Notes: generated from the letters alone by a model not told the origin. A stretch of 64,000 bases of DNA from Bradyrhizobium sp. AZCC 1610 (GCF_036924515.1 NZ_JAZHRR010000001.1:3629001-3693000), one strand, 5' to 3'. Counted from the first letter of the stretch, positions 27,953 to 37,758 are shown. Program-made: numbers and translations.

Positions 27953-29070
27953 ACCCAATTGTCTCTCGTCGGCCTGACCGACGAAAACATGATTCCGGAC
28001 AGCATCACGCGCATCATGCGCAACGAACGTTGCCGCCCGTCCCAGGCGATCCGCGGCAGGGCGTGCAGATTGGTATATCCCCTCGCCTCGACGACCCCCG
28101 GGATCGTCGATACCGCGCTGGCGAAACCTGCCTCCTGCCCCATCACGACGTGCTCCCGGCGCCAGGATTGCCGATCGCCGAACGGGTAGGCGAAATGCCT
28201 GACGGCGCAGCGCAAGGCAGCCTCGGCGACCGCCTTGCCCATCGTCATCTCGCGTTGCGCGTCGCCCCCTTTCAGGTTGGACAGCGCCGGATAGTTCACC
28301 GTTGCGCTGCCGATCGTCACCAGCGGATCGGCGGCGAGCTTCGTCAGATCGTCCCAATCCATTGATGCTGCCCGCGATAGCGCCGCGAGATCGACGGAGT
28401 AGCGCGTGCAGAGGTCGTGGATCGCGAACGAAAGATCCGGCGGCGGCAGCGTCCGCATCCAGCTCGTCAGAAATTCGAAAGTGTCATACTTCTCCGGCGT
28501 GCTGCCGGTTGCGAAACGCCGCTCCTGGCGGTCGATCACCAGGCTGATGCGATCCTCGCGCGCGATCATGTCTTCCAGCGCGAGCCACCAGGCTTCGCCG
28601 AGCCCGTCCGGAAACGCAGTGGGCAGGTAGATGGTGAAGGGCACGCCGTGCTTCGACAGCACGGGATAGGCCTGCGTGATGACGTCCTTGCAGCCGCCGT
28701 CGAAGGTCAGGCAGGCAAATCGATTGCCCTTTGGCAGCGTGACCGCCCGCCGGCACACTTGGTCCATCGTGATCAGATCGAAGTTCCAGCGCTTCAGCGC
28801 ACGGATCGTCCGGTCGAGAAATTGCGGCGTGATTTCACGCCATCGGTTCGGTTGAAACGGGCGGGAATCGCGCGGACGCACGCGCTCGAACCGCAAAATG
28901 ACACCGGCGCCGCCGGTCTCCCGCTGCTTCAGCCTGAAATAGCCGCTGAAATAGCCGAGCTCCATCGAGGCCCGCCGCCAAATTCCGAGATCCGAAGTCA
29001 ACGTTCCGCCCTCAACCACACGGTCGCGCTGCCCCCGCCGCGCACCGATTGTATTACCCTTTGTTGACAT
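27949..29070 (-). CDS. Polysaccharide deacetylase-like protein lacking the metal triad
   Basis: 373-residue NodB-homology protein, presumably related to exopolysaccharide. The first motif reads LTFDGG (catalytic-base Asp at D124, but G125 replaces the metal-binding Asp of TFDDG). The second motif, normally H-T-x-N-H-P, reads ATVNYP, with A256 and Y260 replacing both metal histidines. The later FAYPFGD and LPRIAW motifs are kept. A metal-dependent deacetylase activity is therefore unlikely; a binding or regulatory role is more likely. Start: ATG 29070; a TTG at 29091 is an alternative. Divergent from the acyltransferase gene at 29134. Confidence 0.8.
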   Translation of the reverse strand: MSTKGNTIGARRGQRDRVVEGGTLTSDLGIWRRASMELGYFSGYFRLKQRETGGAGVILRFERVRPRDSRPFQPNRWREITPQFLDRTIRALKRWNFDLITMDQVCRRAVTLPKGNRFACLTFDGGCKDVITQAYPVLSKHGVPFTIYLPTAFPDGLGEAWWLALEDMIAREDRISLVIDRQERRFATGSTPEKYDTFEFLTSWMRTLPPPDLSFAIHDLCTRYSVDLAALSRAASMDWDDLTKLAADPLVTIGSATVNYPALSNLKGGDAQREMTMGKAVAEAALRCAVRHFAYPFGDRQSWRREHVVMGQEAGFASAVSTIPGVVEARGYTNLHALPRIAWDGRQRSLRMMRVMLSGIMFSSVRPTRDNWV

Positions 29071-29133
29071 TTCCCTGCGAGGGTCGGCCAAAGCCGAAAA
29101 TTGTAAACAATTTCATATAGCACGGGCTCTGCG

Positions 29134-30324
29134 ATGACCATGGCTGCCGCGATTGAAGACCGGACGGCGGATGCCGATGCGTGGTCGAAGGCGAGCCGCA
29201 TCGCCGGCATCGACATCGTTCATGACCTCACTGCAGCGGAAGGCATCTGGCGCAACCTGGAAGGTGCGCAAACCTCCTTCACGCCGTATCAGCGCTTCGA
29301 CTTCCTCAGTTCCTGGCAGCGGCAGGTCGGCGAGCGCGAAGGCCTCGCTCCCTTCATCGTGATCGCCTACGACGCGGAACGCCGTCCGCTGTTGCTGCTC
29401 CCGCTCGCGCTCAGGCACGCCTACGGCGCGCGTTGCGCCAGTTTCATGGGTGGCAAGCATTCCACCTTCAACATGGCGCTGTTCGACCGCGATTTCGCCG
29501 CAAGCGCAACGCAAGCCGATCTCGAAGGCCTGATATCGGCGATATCGCAGCGATCCAAAGCCGACGTCCTCACGCTGCATCAGCAACCGGTTCGCTGGCG
29601 CGATCTGCCCAATCCGCTTGCCTTGCTGCCGCATCAGCCGTCCGCCAATGATTGCCCGCTATTGGTGATGGAGCCCGGCGCCGCCCCCCCTGCGCTGATC
29701 AGCAATTCGTTCCGGCGCCGCCTCAAGGGCAAGGAACGCAAGCTGCAGTCTCTGCCCGGTTACCGCAGTCACGTGGCGTCATCTCAGGCCGACATCACGC
29801 GGCTGCTCGACTGGTTCTTCCGCGTCAAGCCGTTGCGGATGGCTGAGCAGAAGCTGCCGAATGTGTTCGCCGATCCCGGCATCGAGGATTTCATCCGCAG
29901 CGCCTGCACTGCGCCGCTCGCCGGCGGCAAGCACGCCATCGATATCCACGCGCTGGAATGCGACGAGGAAGTGATCGCGATCTTCGCCGGCGTCGCCGAC
30001 GGCCACCGCTTCTCGATGCTGTTCAATACTTACACGATGTCGGCGAATTCGAAATACAGCCCCGGTCTGATCCTGATGCGCGACATCATCGATCACTATG
30101 CCGGACAGGGTTATTGCGCCCTCGACCTCGGGATCGGATCGGACGACTACAAGCGGCTGTTCTGCAAAAGTGACGAGCCGATCTTCGACAGCTTCATTGC
30201 GCTCAGCCAGCGCGGCAAGCTCGCCGCCAGCGTCATGTCCGGCCTCAACCGCACCAAGCGGCTGGTGAAGCACAATCCGGCACTGTTCGAAATGGCGCAA
30301 AAACTGCGCAGCGCGTTCAGCTAG
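29134..30324 (+). CDS. CelD/BcsL-type GNAT acyltransferase
   Basis: 396-residue protein of the BioF2-like/CelD acetyltransferase family found in exopolysaccharide and cellulose loci. The C-terminal acyltransferase domain (about 170-350) includes SFRRRLKGKERKLQSL, FRVKPLRMAEQKLPNVF, and the late MRDIIDHYAGQGYCALDLGIGSDDYKRLFC segment with the conserved D-x-G-x-G-x-D-x-Y-K pattern. It may decorate a polysaccharide or lipid-linked sugar. Located in the polysaccharide cluster, head to head with the deacetylase-like gene. Confidence 0.85.
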   Translation: MTMAAAIEDRTADADAWSKASRIAGIDIVHDLTAAEGIWRNLEGAQTSFTPYQRFDFLSSWQRQVGEREGLAPFIVIAYDAERRPLLLLPLALRHAYGARCASFMGGKHSTFNMALFDRDFAASATQADLEGLISAISQRSKADVLTLHQQPVRWRDLPNPLALLPHQPSANDCPLLVMEPGAAPPALISNSFRRRLKGKERKLQSLPGYRSHVASSQADITRLLDWFFRVKPLRMAEQKLPNVFADPGIEDFIRSACTAPLAGGKHAIDIHALECDEEVIAIFAGVADGHRFSMLFNTYTMSANSKYSPGLILMRDIIDHYAGQGYCALDLGIGSDDYKRLFCKSDEPIFDSFIALSQRGKLAASVMSGLNRTKRLVKHNPALFEMAQKLRSAFS

Positions 30325-30335
30325 CCAGTTGCTCC

Positions 30336-30441
30336 GTCATTGCGAGCGAAGCGAAGCAATCCATCGTGCCGCGCAAAGAATGGATTGCTTCGTCGCTGCG
30401 CTCCCTTGCGCAAATGCTTCGCGTTTGTCGCAGGAAATGAC
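30336..30441. repeat. REP-like palindrome, family B copy 2
   Basis: Same family as 18304: GTCATTGCGAGCGAAGCG at the left, GAAGCAATCCAT and ATGGATTGCTTC inner arms. The right arm is longer and degenerate, with an extra segment (about 30403-30433) before a remnant AAATGAC. It lies between the convergent acyltransferase and Wzz-like genes. Confidence 0.75.
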
Positions 30442-30449
30442 GAGCCAAT

Positions 30450-32720
30450 TTACGCCGCCACAACGCGCGGGCCCGACTCGACCGAGTCCGAATCTTGGCA
30501 CGGCTTGCTCAGCATCGTCACCTCGGAGAAGCCGACCGCCTTGAGCTGATCGCACATCAGCATGCGCGCGTCCGACGCCATTGACGCGTCGGGCACCACG
30601 ACTGCCTGCGCCTGTGACGTCAGCAATTCGGCCGGCAGATCGGACGCCGCACCGGCGTCCAGCAGCACATGGTCGTAGACCCGCAGCAGCGCATCGATCG
30701 CGAGCGTCAACCGCGGCGACTGGAGCTGCGCGCGGTCGAAGCCGGGGCGTCCGGCGCTGACGAGATGAACGCGCGACAGCCGGTCCCTGGTGATGATTTG
30801 CGCAAACGACGCCTCGCCCTGCATCAACTCGGCAAGCCCCGGTGCTACCGGATCGACCGACGCCGCCGTGATGATCGGCGAGGATGCCACGAGATCGACC
30901 ACCACGATCTTTGCCTGCTGCGCCATCAGCCGTGCCAGCGTCAGCGCGGTCAACGTGATGCTCTCGCTCGCTGCCGTACCGAGTACGGTCACCTTGCGCG
31001 CCTCAGCGCCTGCGCCAACCAGGATATCCGCCACCTGCTCGATTTCATCGATTCCCGCCGCGGTATCCATGCGAGGGCCGTCCGCGCGCGGCTCATTCAT
31101 CATTGGCTCGGCGGCGCGATCCACTTCAACGTGGTCCGCCACGGGAAGCTCGGGCGCGATCGCCGGAGCGCGCACTGGCTCCGGCGGAGCAGCCATGACG
31201 ATTTCGGGCGCGATTTCGCGCTCTACTTCCGGCGAAACCGCACCGGTGGCCCGCGGAGCGGTCATGCGCAACAGCGCGCCGGTCGCAATGGCGCCGGAAG
31301 TAAGCAGCAAGGTCGCCAGCGTCGCGATCAGCACGATCGGCAGCTTCTTTGGATAGGCCGGGGTGTTGGATACGGTGGCGCGTGAGATGACGCGACCATC
31401 GGTCGGCGCCGCCTCGATGTTCTCGCGGGCGCTCGCCTCGCGGTATTTGGCGAGATAGGATTCGAGCAGATCGCGCTGGGCCTTGGCTTCGCGCTCGAGT
31501 GCACGCAGCTGCACATCCTGGCCGTTGTTGGAGGAAGCCTGCTTCTTCAACTGGTCGAGGCTCGCCACCAGGCCATCGACCCGGCCGCCGGCAAGGCGCG
31601 CGTCACTCTCGAGCGAGCGCGAGATCTTGCTCGCCTCCTCGCGCAACTGGCGATCGATATCGGCAAGCTGCGCCCTCAGTTCCTTGATGCGGGGATGGCC
31701 GTCGAGCAGGGTCGACGACTGCTCGGCCAACTGCGCGCGCAGCGTGACCCGCTGTTCGGAGAGCCGGCGGACCAGTTCCGAGTTGAGCACTTCGGAGGCC
31801 TCGATCGGCCTGCCGCTCTGGAGCATTTCCTTGATCAGCCGTGCCTTGGATTCCGCATCCGACTTCAGCGCACGGGCATTGTTCAACTGCGTGTTGATCT
31901 CGCCCATCTGCTGGTTGGACAGCGTGGTGTTGTTGGTGCCGACGAACAGGCTCGACTTGGAGCGAAAATCCTCGACCCGCGATTCGGCCTCCGAAACCTT
32001 CTTGCGCAGATCGTCGATCTTGCCGGAAAGCCACTGGCCCGCGGCCTTCGCCTGATCCTGCCGCGCATCCTGCTGCAGCACCAGGTACCCTTCCGCGATC
32101 GAGTTGGCGACACGCGCGGCAAGTTCGGGATCGCGCGACTGGAATTCGACGACGATGACGCGGGATTTGTCGACCGCATAGGCCGTGAAGCGCTCGTAAT
32201 AGGCTTCCAGCACGCGCTCTTCCGGCGTCAGCGAAAACGGGTCGCGCCCGATACCGACCATGGCCAGCAATGACTTCAGCGGCGAGACCCCCTGCAGCAC
32301 CGGATCGAATTCCGGGCGGTCGGCAAGCTTGTTCTTCTTGATGATCTCGTGCGCCAGATCGCGGGACTGCACCAGTTGTACCTGGCTGGTGACGGCCTCG
32401 GCATCGAGCGCGGTGCGCTCCTCGTTGCGCTCCCCGTTCGGCCGCAGGAAAATGTTCTCGCGCCCGTCGACCAGGATGCGCGCTTCAGACTTGTAGCGGG
32501 GCGTGACCATATTGACCGCGGCCAGCGACGCCACCAGCGCCAGCACCGTCGGGACGATGATCCAGCTCCGCTTGCGCATCAGCGCATGACCGAGCGCTTG
32601 CAGATCGAGATCGCCGGATTCGGATGCGGCGACGGGCTTCGGAGCCGAAGTCGCAGGCCTAGCCATCGCCCGCTGCACCACCGGCTTGTCCTTGCCTGCA
32701 CCCCAGAACGCCAAACGCAT
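30450..32720 (-). CDS. Wzz/ExoP-like polysaccharide copolymerase with degenerate BY-kinase domain
   Basis: 756-residue inner-membrane protein controlling polysaccharide chain length and export. Order: a cytoplasmic N-terminus, a first helix (SWIIVPTVLALVASLAAVNM, about residues 52-71), a periplasmic Wzz domain with long coiled coils (about 200-400), a second Pro-rich helix region (TPAYPKKLPIVLIATLATLL, about 450-480), a Pro/Glu/Ala-rich linker, and a C-terminal ATPase-like domain. Its P-loop lysine motif is absent (GTAASESITLTAL replaces GxGKT), only one Asp of Walker A' remains (VVVDLVASSP), and there is no tyrosine tail. Kinase activity is unlikely. Divergent from the wza-like gene. Confidence 0.88.
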   Translation of the reverse strand: MRLAFWGAGKDKPVVQRAMARPATSAPKPVAASESGDLDLQALGHALMRKRSWIIVPTVLALVASLAAVNMVTPRYKSEARILVDGRENIFLRPNGERNEERTALDAEAVTSQVQLVQSRDLAHEIIKKNKLADRPEFDPVLQGVSPLKSLLAMVGIGRDPFSLTPEERVLEAYYERFTAYAVDKSRVIVVEFQSRDPELAARVANSIAEGYLVLQQDARQDQAKAAGQWLSGKIDDLRKKVSEAESRVEDFRSKSSLFVGTNNTTLSNQQMGEINTQLNNARALKSDAESKARLIKEMLQSGRPIEASEVLNSELVRRLSEQRVTLRAQLAEQSSTLLDGHPRIKELRAQLADIDRQLREEASKISRSLESDARLAGGRVDGLVASLDQLKKQASSNNGQDVQLRALEREAKAQRDLLESYLAKYREASARENIEAAPTDGRVISRATVSNTPAYPKKLPIVLIATLATLLLTSGAIATGALLRMTAPRATGAVSPEVEREIAPEIVMAAPPEPVRAPAIAPELPVADHVEVDRAAEPMMNEPRADGPRMDTAAGIDEIEQVADILVGAGAEARKVTVLGTAASESITLTALTLARLMAQQAKIVVVDLVASSPIITAASVDPVAPGLAELMQGEASFAQIITRDRLSRVHLVSAGRPGFDRAQLQSPRLTLAIDALLRVYDHVLLDAGAASDLPAELLTSQAQAVVVPDASMASDARMLMCDQLKAVGFSEVTMLSKPCQDSDSVESGPRVVAA

Positions 32721-32902
32721 CGCACACCCCCGCGGACGCAACTGCTGGTCCGCCCGAACCCCGGCTGAGTACACTCCATTATGGTTGCCGCTGGGTTAAT
32801 TTGCCCGGATTGCGCCCCGAGACGGCGCCCCGCATGCGCTCGGTCATTTTTTGTTAACCATGAAAGCCCTTAATCGCGGGATACTTTTCCAGGATTCCCG
32901 TG

Positions 32903-33544
32903 ATGCGAGGCGTGCTCGCCCCAATTCCATGTCTGATTGCTGCACTGGCGCTTGCAGGCTGCATGGGCCGGACCGCGCCGGTCGCGGGCGCATCCGAAGG
33001 CAGTCCCGATTCCATGGCATACGGTACGCCCTATCCGGCCCCGATGGCGGTCGCCTATGCCGAGCCGGCGCCGGTCCGTCACGACGCGGCCTATCATCTC
33101 GATGCCGGTGACCGGCTGCGCGTCGTGGTCTACGGCCAGGAAGGCCTCACCAACACCTATGCGATCGATGCCGGCGGCGCGATCACGATGCCGCTGATCG
33201 GCGCAGTTCCGGCGCGCGGCCGCACCACGGCGGGGCTTGCGGCCGAGATATCGGCGAGGCTGCGCCGCGGTTTCATCCGCGAACCCTCCGTGGCCGTGGA
33301 AATCGAATCCTACCGGCCGTTCTTCATCCTCGGCGAAGTGGCGGCGCCGGGCCAATATCCCTATGTACCCAACATGACAGTTGAAAGTGCCGTCGCCATT
33401 GCAGGCGGCTTCTCGCCACGCGCACGGCGCGACCGCGTCACGCTGACCCACACCGATGCGTCGGGACCGGCGCGTTTCGTCGTGCCATCAGGCACCCCAC
33501 TCAGCCCCGGCGACACCGTGCTCGTCGGCGAGCGCTGGTTCTGA
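32903..33544 (+). CDS. Wza-like polysaccharide export lipoprotein
   Basis: 213-residue outer-membrane export protein. A lipoprotein signal is present with the lipobox LAGC at residues 17-20 (C20 lipidated). It has a Poly_export domain (YHLDAGDRLRVVVYGQEGLT, AIDAGGAITMPLIGAVPARG) and an SLBB segment (SYRPFFILGEVAAPGQYPYV). It is shorter than E. coli Wza and lacks a visible C-terminal amphipathic helix, as in many rhizobial ExoF-like proteins. The gene follows a CAGGA ribosome site; a GTG at 32900 is a possible alternative. Two bases separate it from the glycosyltransferase gene. Confidence 0.9.
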   Translation: MRGVLAPIPCLIAALALAGCMGRTAPVAGASEGSPDSMAYGTPYPAPMAVAYAEPAPVRHDAAYHLDAGDRLRVVVYGQEGLTNTYAIDAGGAITMPLIGAVPARGRTTAGLAAEISARLRRGFIREPSVAVEIESYRPFFILGEVAAPGQYPYVPNMTVESAVAIAGGFSPRARRDRVTLTHTDASGPARFVVPSGTPLSPGDTVLVGERWF

Positions 33545-33546
33545 TC

Positions 33547-34680
33547 ATGCCTCTGGTTGACGGTCAGCCGCTTCGTATCCTGCACGCCACGCGCGCGCCT
33601 GTCGGCGGCATCTTCCGTCATATCCTCGATCTCGCCAACGGCCAGTCCGAGCGCGGCCATCACGTCGGCATCATCGCCGACAGCCTCACCGGCGGCGAAC
33701 GCGCCGAGCAGGCGCTGGCGGAAATCGCGCCGCGTCTCAAGCTCGGCGTTCACCGCACGGCCATTCGCCGTGAGCCGCTGCCGAGCGATTTTTTGGTGTG
33801 GGCCCGATTCCAGCGCATGATCGGCCAACTGAAGCCGGACGTGCTGCACGGTCACGGTGCCAAGGCCGGCGCCTACATGCGTTTGCGGACCGCTTCCCGC
33901 GACAGGATCCGGGTCTACACCCCGCATGGCGGCTCGCTGCACTATCCGCTGGCGACACTGAAGGGCAACATCTATGCCCGTGTCGAACGCGCGCTGATGA
34001 ACGATACCGACCTGTTCCTGTTCGAAAGCGCGTTTGCGCGCGACACCTATCAGCGCACCATCGGCACGCCGAAGGGACTGGTGCGGTGCGTGTTCAACGG
34101 CGTTACCGCCAGCGAATTCGATGCGGTCGTGAAGGCCGAAGACGCCACCGACCTGATCTATGTCGGCGAGTTCCGGCACATCAAGGGCGCCGACCTCCTG
34201 ATCGACGCGGTGGCGAGGCTGCGCGCCGGCGGCCGTCCGGTGACGCTCACGCTCGCCGGCGACGGCGAGGAAAGCGAAAGCCTCAAGGCCCAGGTGGAGC
34301 AGTTCGGCCTTGGCGACGCCGTGCGGTTCATCGGCCACGTCAAGGCACGCTACGGCTTCTCCAAGGGCTCGCTGCTGGTGGTTCCCTCCCGCGGGGATTC
34401 GATGCCCTATGTCGTGATCGAGGCGGCGGCTGCCGGCATTCCAATGGTCGCCGCCAATGTCGGCGGCATCCCCGAGATTTTCGGCCCGCATGGCGATGCC
34501 TTGTTCGCTCCCAGCAACGCCGTCGCCATGGCCGATGCGATCGAAACCGCGCTGAAGGATCCGGCTGCGGCGCGCGAGCGGGCCAAATCGCTGCGCGAAC
34601 GAATCTTCCAGCATTTTTCGCAGAAGGCGATGGTCGAAGGCGTCTTTGCCGGCTACCGCGACGCGTTTGCTAATCGTTAA
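33547..34680 (+). CDS. Family 4 glycosyltransferase
   Basis: 377-residue GT-B retaining glycosyltransferase, cytosolic or membrane-associated, adding a sugar to the lipid-linked repeat. Features: N-terminal glycine-rich loop region (RAPVGGIFRHILDLANGQ), HGHGAKAGAYMRL, the donor-site strand DLIYVGEFRHIKGADLLIDAV, and the EX7E-type segment MPYVVIEAAAAGIPMVAANVGGIPE near residue 300. It probably lies in one operon with the preceding export gene. The sugar cannot be told. Confidence 0.9.
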   Translation: MPLVDGQPLRILHATRAPVGGIFRHILDLANGQSERGHHVGIIADSLTGGERAEQALAEIAPRLKLGVHRTAIRREPLPSDFLVWARFQRMIGQLKPDVLHGHGAKAGAYMRLRTASRDRIRVYTPHGGSLHYPLATLKGNIYARVERALMNDTDLFLFESAFARDTYQRTIGTPKGLVRCVFNGVTASEFDAVVKAEDATDLIYVGEFRHIKGADLLIDAVARLRAGGRPVTLTLAGDGEESESLKAQVEQFGLGDAVRFIGHVKARYGFSKGSLLVVPSRGDSMPYVVIEAAAAGIPMVAANVGGIPEIFGPHGDALFAPSNAVAMADAIETALKDPAAARERAKSLRERIFQHFSQKAMVEGVFAGYRDAFANR

Positions 34681-34727
34681 CCGTTCTTTACCAACGTAAC
34701 CGTTTCTTCCGATTTGTCCCGTAAGCC

Positions 34728-36347
34728 GTGGGTGTGGGGAATTCCGCACCGGCAGGCACCTTCCTTATGTGCATGCTCCAGAACGGACGTGGACCAGTGG
34801 AACCGATTAACGCACGCTCGATGTTCGACTCCGCGGCAACGGCCGCGATGGCCGCCACCGCCGATCGCCCGCCGGTCGAACGGCGCCGCAGGCTCACTCC
34901 CGCCGCCCTTGCCGTCGCCAATCAGAAAGTCGGCCGCGCCTACTCTCCGATCGTGATCGCCGGCGTCGTTCGCGGCCTCGACTTTGCGATGCTGAGCGCG
35001 ATCGGCATCGCGCTCTATTTCGGCTATGTCGTCCCCCTCAGGGGCTTTTCCTGGGAATTTCTCGCGGCGATCTTCGGCGTGGCCGCAACGGCCGTGATCT
35101 GCTTCCAGGCCGCCGATATCTACCAGGTGCAGCTATTCCGCGGCCATCTTCGCCAGATGACCCGGATGATCTCATCCTGGGCCTTCGTGTTCCTGCTGTT
35201 CATCGGCGCATCTTTCATCGTCAAGCTCGGCAGCGAAATTTCGCGGCTCTGGCTTACGGCGTTTTTCTTTAGCGGCATTGCAGCGCTGGTGACCGGGCGG
35301 GTGTTCTTGCGCTCACTGGTACGCGGCTGGGCCCGTCAGGGCCGGCTCGATCGCCGCACCATCATCGTGGGCGCGGACGAGAACGGCGAGCAGCTGGTCC
35401 AGGCGCTCAAGACCCAGGATGATTCCGACATCAAGGTGCTCGGCGTGTTCGACGACCGCAACGACGACCGCGCGATGGATACCTGCGCCGGCAGTCCCAA
35501 GCTCGGCAAGGTCGACGACATCGTCGAATTGGCGCGCCGCACCCGCATCGACCTCGTGCTGTTCGCGCTGCCGATCTCGGCCGAGACGCGCATTCTCGAG
35601 ATGCTGAAGAAACTATGGGTGCTGCCGGTCGATATCCGCCTTTCGGCCCATACCAACAAGCTGCGCTTCCGTCCCCGTTCCTATTCCTATCTCGGGGAGG
35701 TGCCAACCCTCGACGTGTTCGAGGCGCCGATCACCGACTGGGACCTGGTGATGAAGTGGCTGTTCGATCACGTCGTCGGCTTCGCGATCCTGGTGCTGGC
35801 ATTACCGGTGATGGGATTGGTCGCGCTCGCGGTCAAGCTCGACAGCCCCGGGCCGGTGCTGTTCCGCCAGAAAAGATTCGGCTTCAACAATGAGCGCATC
35901 GACGTCTTCAAGTTTCGCTCGATGTACCACCATCAGGCCGATCCGACCGCCTCCAAGGTCGTGACGCGGAACGATCCGCGCGTCACCCGCGTCGGCCGCT
36001 TCATCCGCAAGACCAGCCTCGACGAATTGCCGCAACTCTTCAACGTGGTGTTCAAGAGCAACCTCTCGCTGGTCGGCCCCCGCCCGCATGCCGTGCAAGG
36101 CAAGCTGCAGAGCCGGCTGTTCGATGAGGCCGTCGACGGCTATTTCGCGCGCCACCGCGTCAAGCCGGGGATCACCGGCTGGGCGCAGATCAGCGGCTGG
36201 CGCGGCGAAGTCGATACCGACGAGAAGATCCAGAAGCGCGTCGAGTTTGATCTCTATTACATCGAGAACTGGTCGGTGCTGTTTGACCTCTACATTCTGC
36301 TCAAGACGCCGCTGGCGTTGATGACGAAGAGCGAGAACGCGTACTGA
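34728..36347 (+). CDS. Undecaprenyl-phosphate sugar phosphotransferase
   Basis: 539-residue WbaP/WcaJ-type initiating enzyme, transferring a sugar-1-phosphate to undecaprenyl phosphate. About four helices (residues 80-200), a central Rossmann-like domain ([19 protein letters not shown]), a fifth hydrophobic segment, and the C-terminal bacterial sugar transferase domain ([56 protein letters not shown]). The start is uncertain: GTG 34728 or ATGs at 34767 and 34773. It is the first step of assembly, although it sits third among the plus-strand genes. Confidence 0.92.
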   Translation: MGVGNSAPAGTFLMCMLQNGRGPVEPINARSMFDSAATAAMAATADRPPVERRRRLTPAALAVANQKVGRAYSPIVIAGVVRGLDFAMLSAIGIALYFGYVVPLRGFSWEFLAAIFGVAATAVICFQAADIYQVQLFRGHLRQMTRMISSWAFVFLLFIGASFIVKLGSEISRLWLTAFFFSGIAALVTGRVFLRSLVRGWARQGRLDRRTIIVGADENGEQLVQALKTQDDSDIKVLGVFDDRNDDRAMDTCAGSPKLGKVDDIVELARRTRIDLVLFALPISAETRILEMLKKLWVLPVDIRLSAHTNKLRFRPRSYSYLGEVPTLDVFEAPITDWDLVMKWLFDHVVGFAILVLALPVMGLVALAVKLDSPGPVLFRQKRFGFNNERIDVFKFRSMYHHQADPTASKVVTRNDPRVTRVGRFIRKTSLDELPQLFNVVFKSNLSLVGPRPHAVQGKLQSRLFDEAVDGYFARHRVKPGITGWAQISGWRGEVDTDEKIQKRVEFDLYYIENWSVLFDLYILLKTPLALMTKSENAY

Positions 36348-36364
36348 GTTGAGAAGACCTCGCC

Positions 36365-36446
36365 GTCACTGCGAGCGTAGCGAAGCAATCCATAGCGTCG
36401 CGCTGGGAAAGATGGATTGCTTCGTCGCTCCGCTGCTCGTAATGAC
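36365..36446. repeat. REP-like palindrome, family B copy 3
   Basis: Copy with diverged outer arms (GTCACTGCGAGCG at the left, CTCGTAATGAC at the right) and conserved inner arms GAAGCAATCCAT/ATGGATTGCTTC. It sits between the sugar transferase and the ligase-like gene. Confidence 0.8.
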
Positions 36447-36489
36447 GCGGATAGTAGTATCGTAGTTTGTTGCGTTGTGTGAGTGCGTA

Positions 36490-37758
36490 ATGGCGTATGC
36501 GGCGACAGCCGGGGGCTCCCTACCATCGATGACGGCCGCGCCCGGCGTGCTGGCCTTGCAGCGTGCGATGGTGTGGCTGGTCGGTGCATCCGGCGCCATC
36601 GTCTTCATCGAGCCTTCGCCCTATGAGCTGGCGACGCTTGCCGCCTCGCTGGTCTTCTTCGCAACGGGGTTGCGGATGCGGCTGGTGTTCATACCGCTGC
36701 TGTTGCTCTTGTTCCTGCTCAACCTCGGCTACAGCATCGCCGCGGTCGCGGTGATGGACCGGCCCAGTGTTCCGAACTGGATCGCGACCTCCTGGTACAT
36801 GGCGGTCACGGTCATCTTCTTCGCGATGGTCATCTCCGAGGATACCGCGGCGCGGCTCGACATGCTCCGCCGCGGCCTTGTCGTCGGCGCCGTGATTGCC
36901 GCGCTCGCCGGCATCGCGGGTTACTTCAATCTCGTTCCCGGCGGGCGTGACCTGCTGACGCTGTACGACCGCGCCCGCGGCACCTTCAAGGACCCCAATG
37001 TGTTCGGCGCGTTCCTGATCCTGCCGGCGCTGCTCGCCCTGCAAAGCGTCGTTTCGGACAGGTTCGGCAAGGCGTTCCGCAGCGCGATCGCCTTCGGCAT
37101 CATATCGCTGGCAATCCTGTTGGCATTTTCACGCGCCGCGTGGGGCGTGCTGGTGCTGACCTCCGCGTTGATGCTCGTGCTGATGGTGCTGACGAGCCGC
37201 TCGCAGTCGCAGCGCTCGCGCATCATCGTGATGGCGTTCGTCACCGTCGTTCTGGCGGCGGCGCTGGTGGCCGTGTTGCTGTCGTTCGATTCGATCGCGC
37301 AGCTGTTCAAGCAGCGCGCCAGCTTTGACCAGAGTTACGACTCTGGCCGCTTCGGCCGTTTCGGCCGCCATATCCTCGGCGCCGAAATGGCACTTGGGCT
37401 ACCATTCGGCATCGGGCCATTGCAGTTCAACCGCTTCTTTCCCGAAGACACCCACAATTCCTACCTGAATGCGTTCATGTCGGGCGGCTGGCTCTCCGGC
37501 GTCTGCTATCCGACGCTGGTCTTCGTCACTATCCTGACGAGCTTCCGCTACGTCTTCGTCCGCGTGCCTTGGCAGCCGACCTTTCTGGCGATCTTCGCAG
37601 CTTTCCTCGGCACAGTCGGCGAGAGCTTCATCATCGACACCGATCACTGGCGGCATTTCTGGCTGATGCTGGGCACGATGTGGGGCATGTTCGTCGCAGC
37701 CGAACGCTGGAAGGCTGGCGCCAATCCCGCGCTCATGGTGCCCGCGAAGGCTTCCTAG
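36490..37758 (+). CDS. O-antigen ligase/polymerase-like membrane protein
   Basis: 422-residue polytopic protein with about ten to twelve helices, of the Wzy/WaaL/ExoQ superfamily that joins polysaccharide repeats or attaches them. The large periplasmic loop between helices (about residues 280-335, with YDSGRFGRFGRHILGAEMALG, PLQFNRFFPEDTHNSYLNAF) carries the HNSYL pattern of O-antigen ligases. Start ATG at 36490; a GTG at 36475 is also in frame. Its end overlaps the convergent MarR gene by 26 bases. Confidence 0.85.
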   Translation: MAYAATAGGSLPSMTAAPGVLALQRAMVWLVGASGAIVFIEPSPYELATLAASLVFFATGLRMRLVFIPLLLLLFLLNLGYSIAAVAVMDRPSVPNWIATSWYMAVTVIFFAMVISEDTAARLDMLRRGLVVGAVIAALAGIAGYFNLVPGGRDLLTLYDRARGTFKDPNVFGAFLILPALLALQSVVSDRFGKAFRSAIAFGIISLAILLAFSRAAWGVLVLTSALMLVLMVLTSRSQSQRSRIIVMAFVTVVLAAALVAVLLSFDSIAQLFKQRASFDQSYDSGRFGRFGRHILGAEMALGLPFGIGPLQFNRFFPEDTHNSYLNAFMSGGWLSGVCYPTLVFVTILTSFRYVFVRVPWQPTFLAIFAAFLGTVGESFIIDTDHWRHFWLMLGTMWGMFVAAERWKAGANPALMVPAKAS

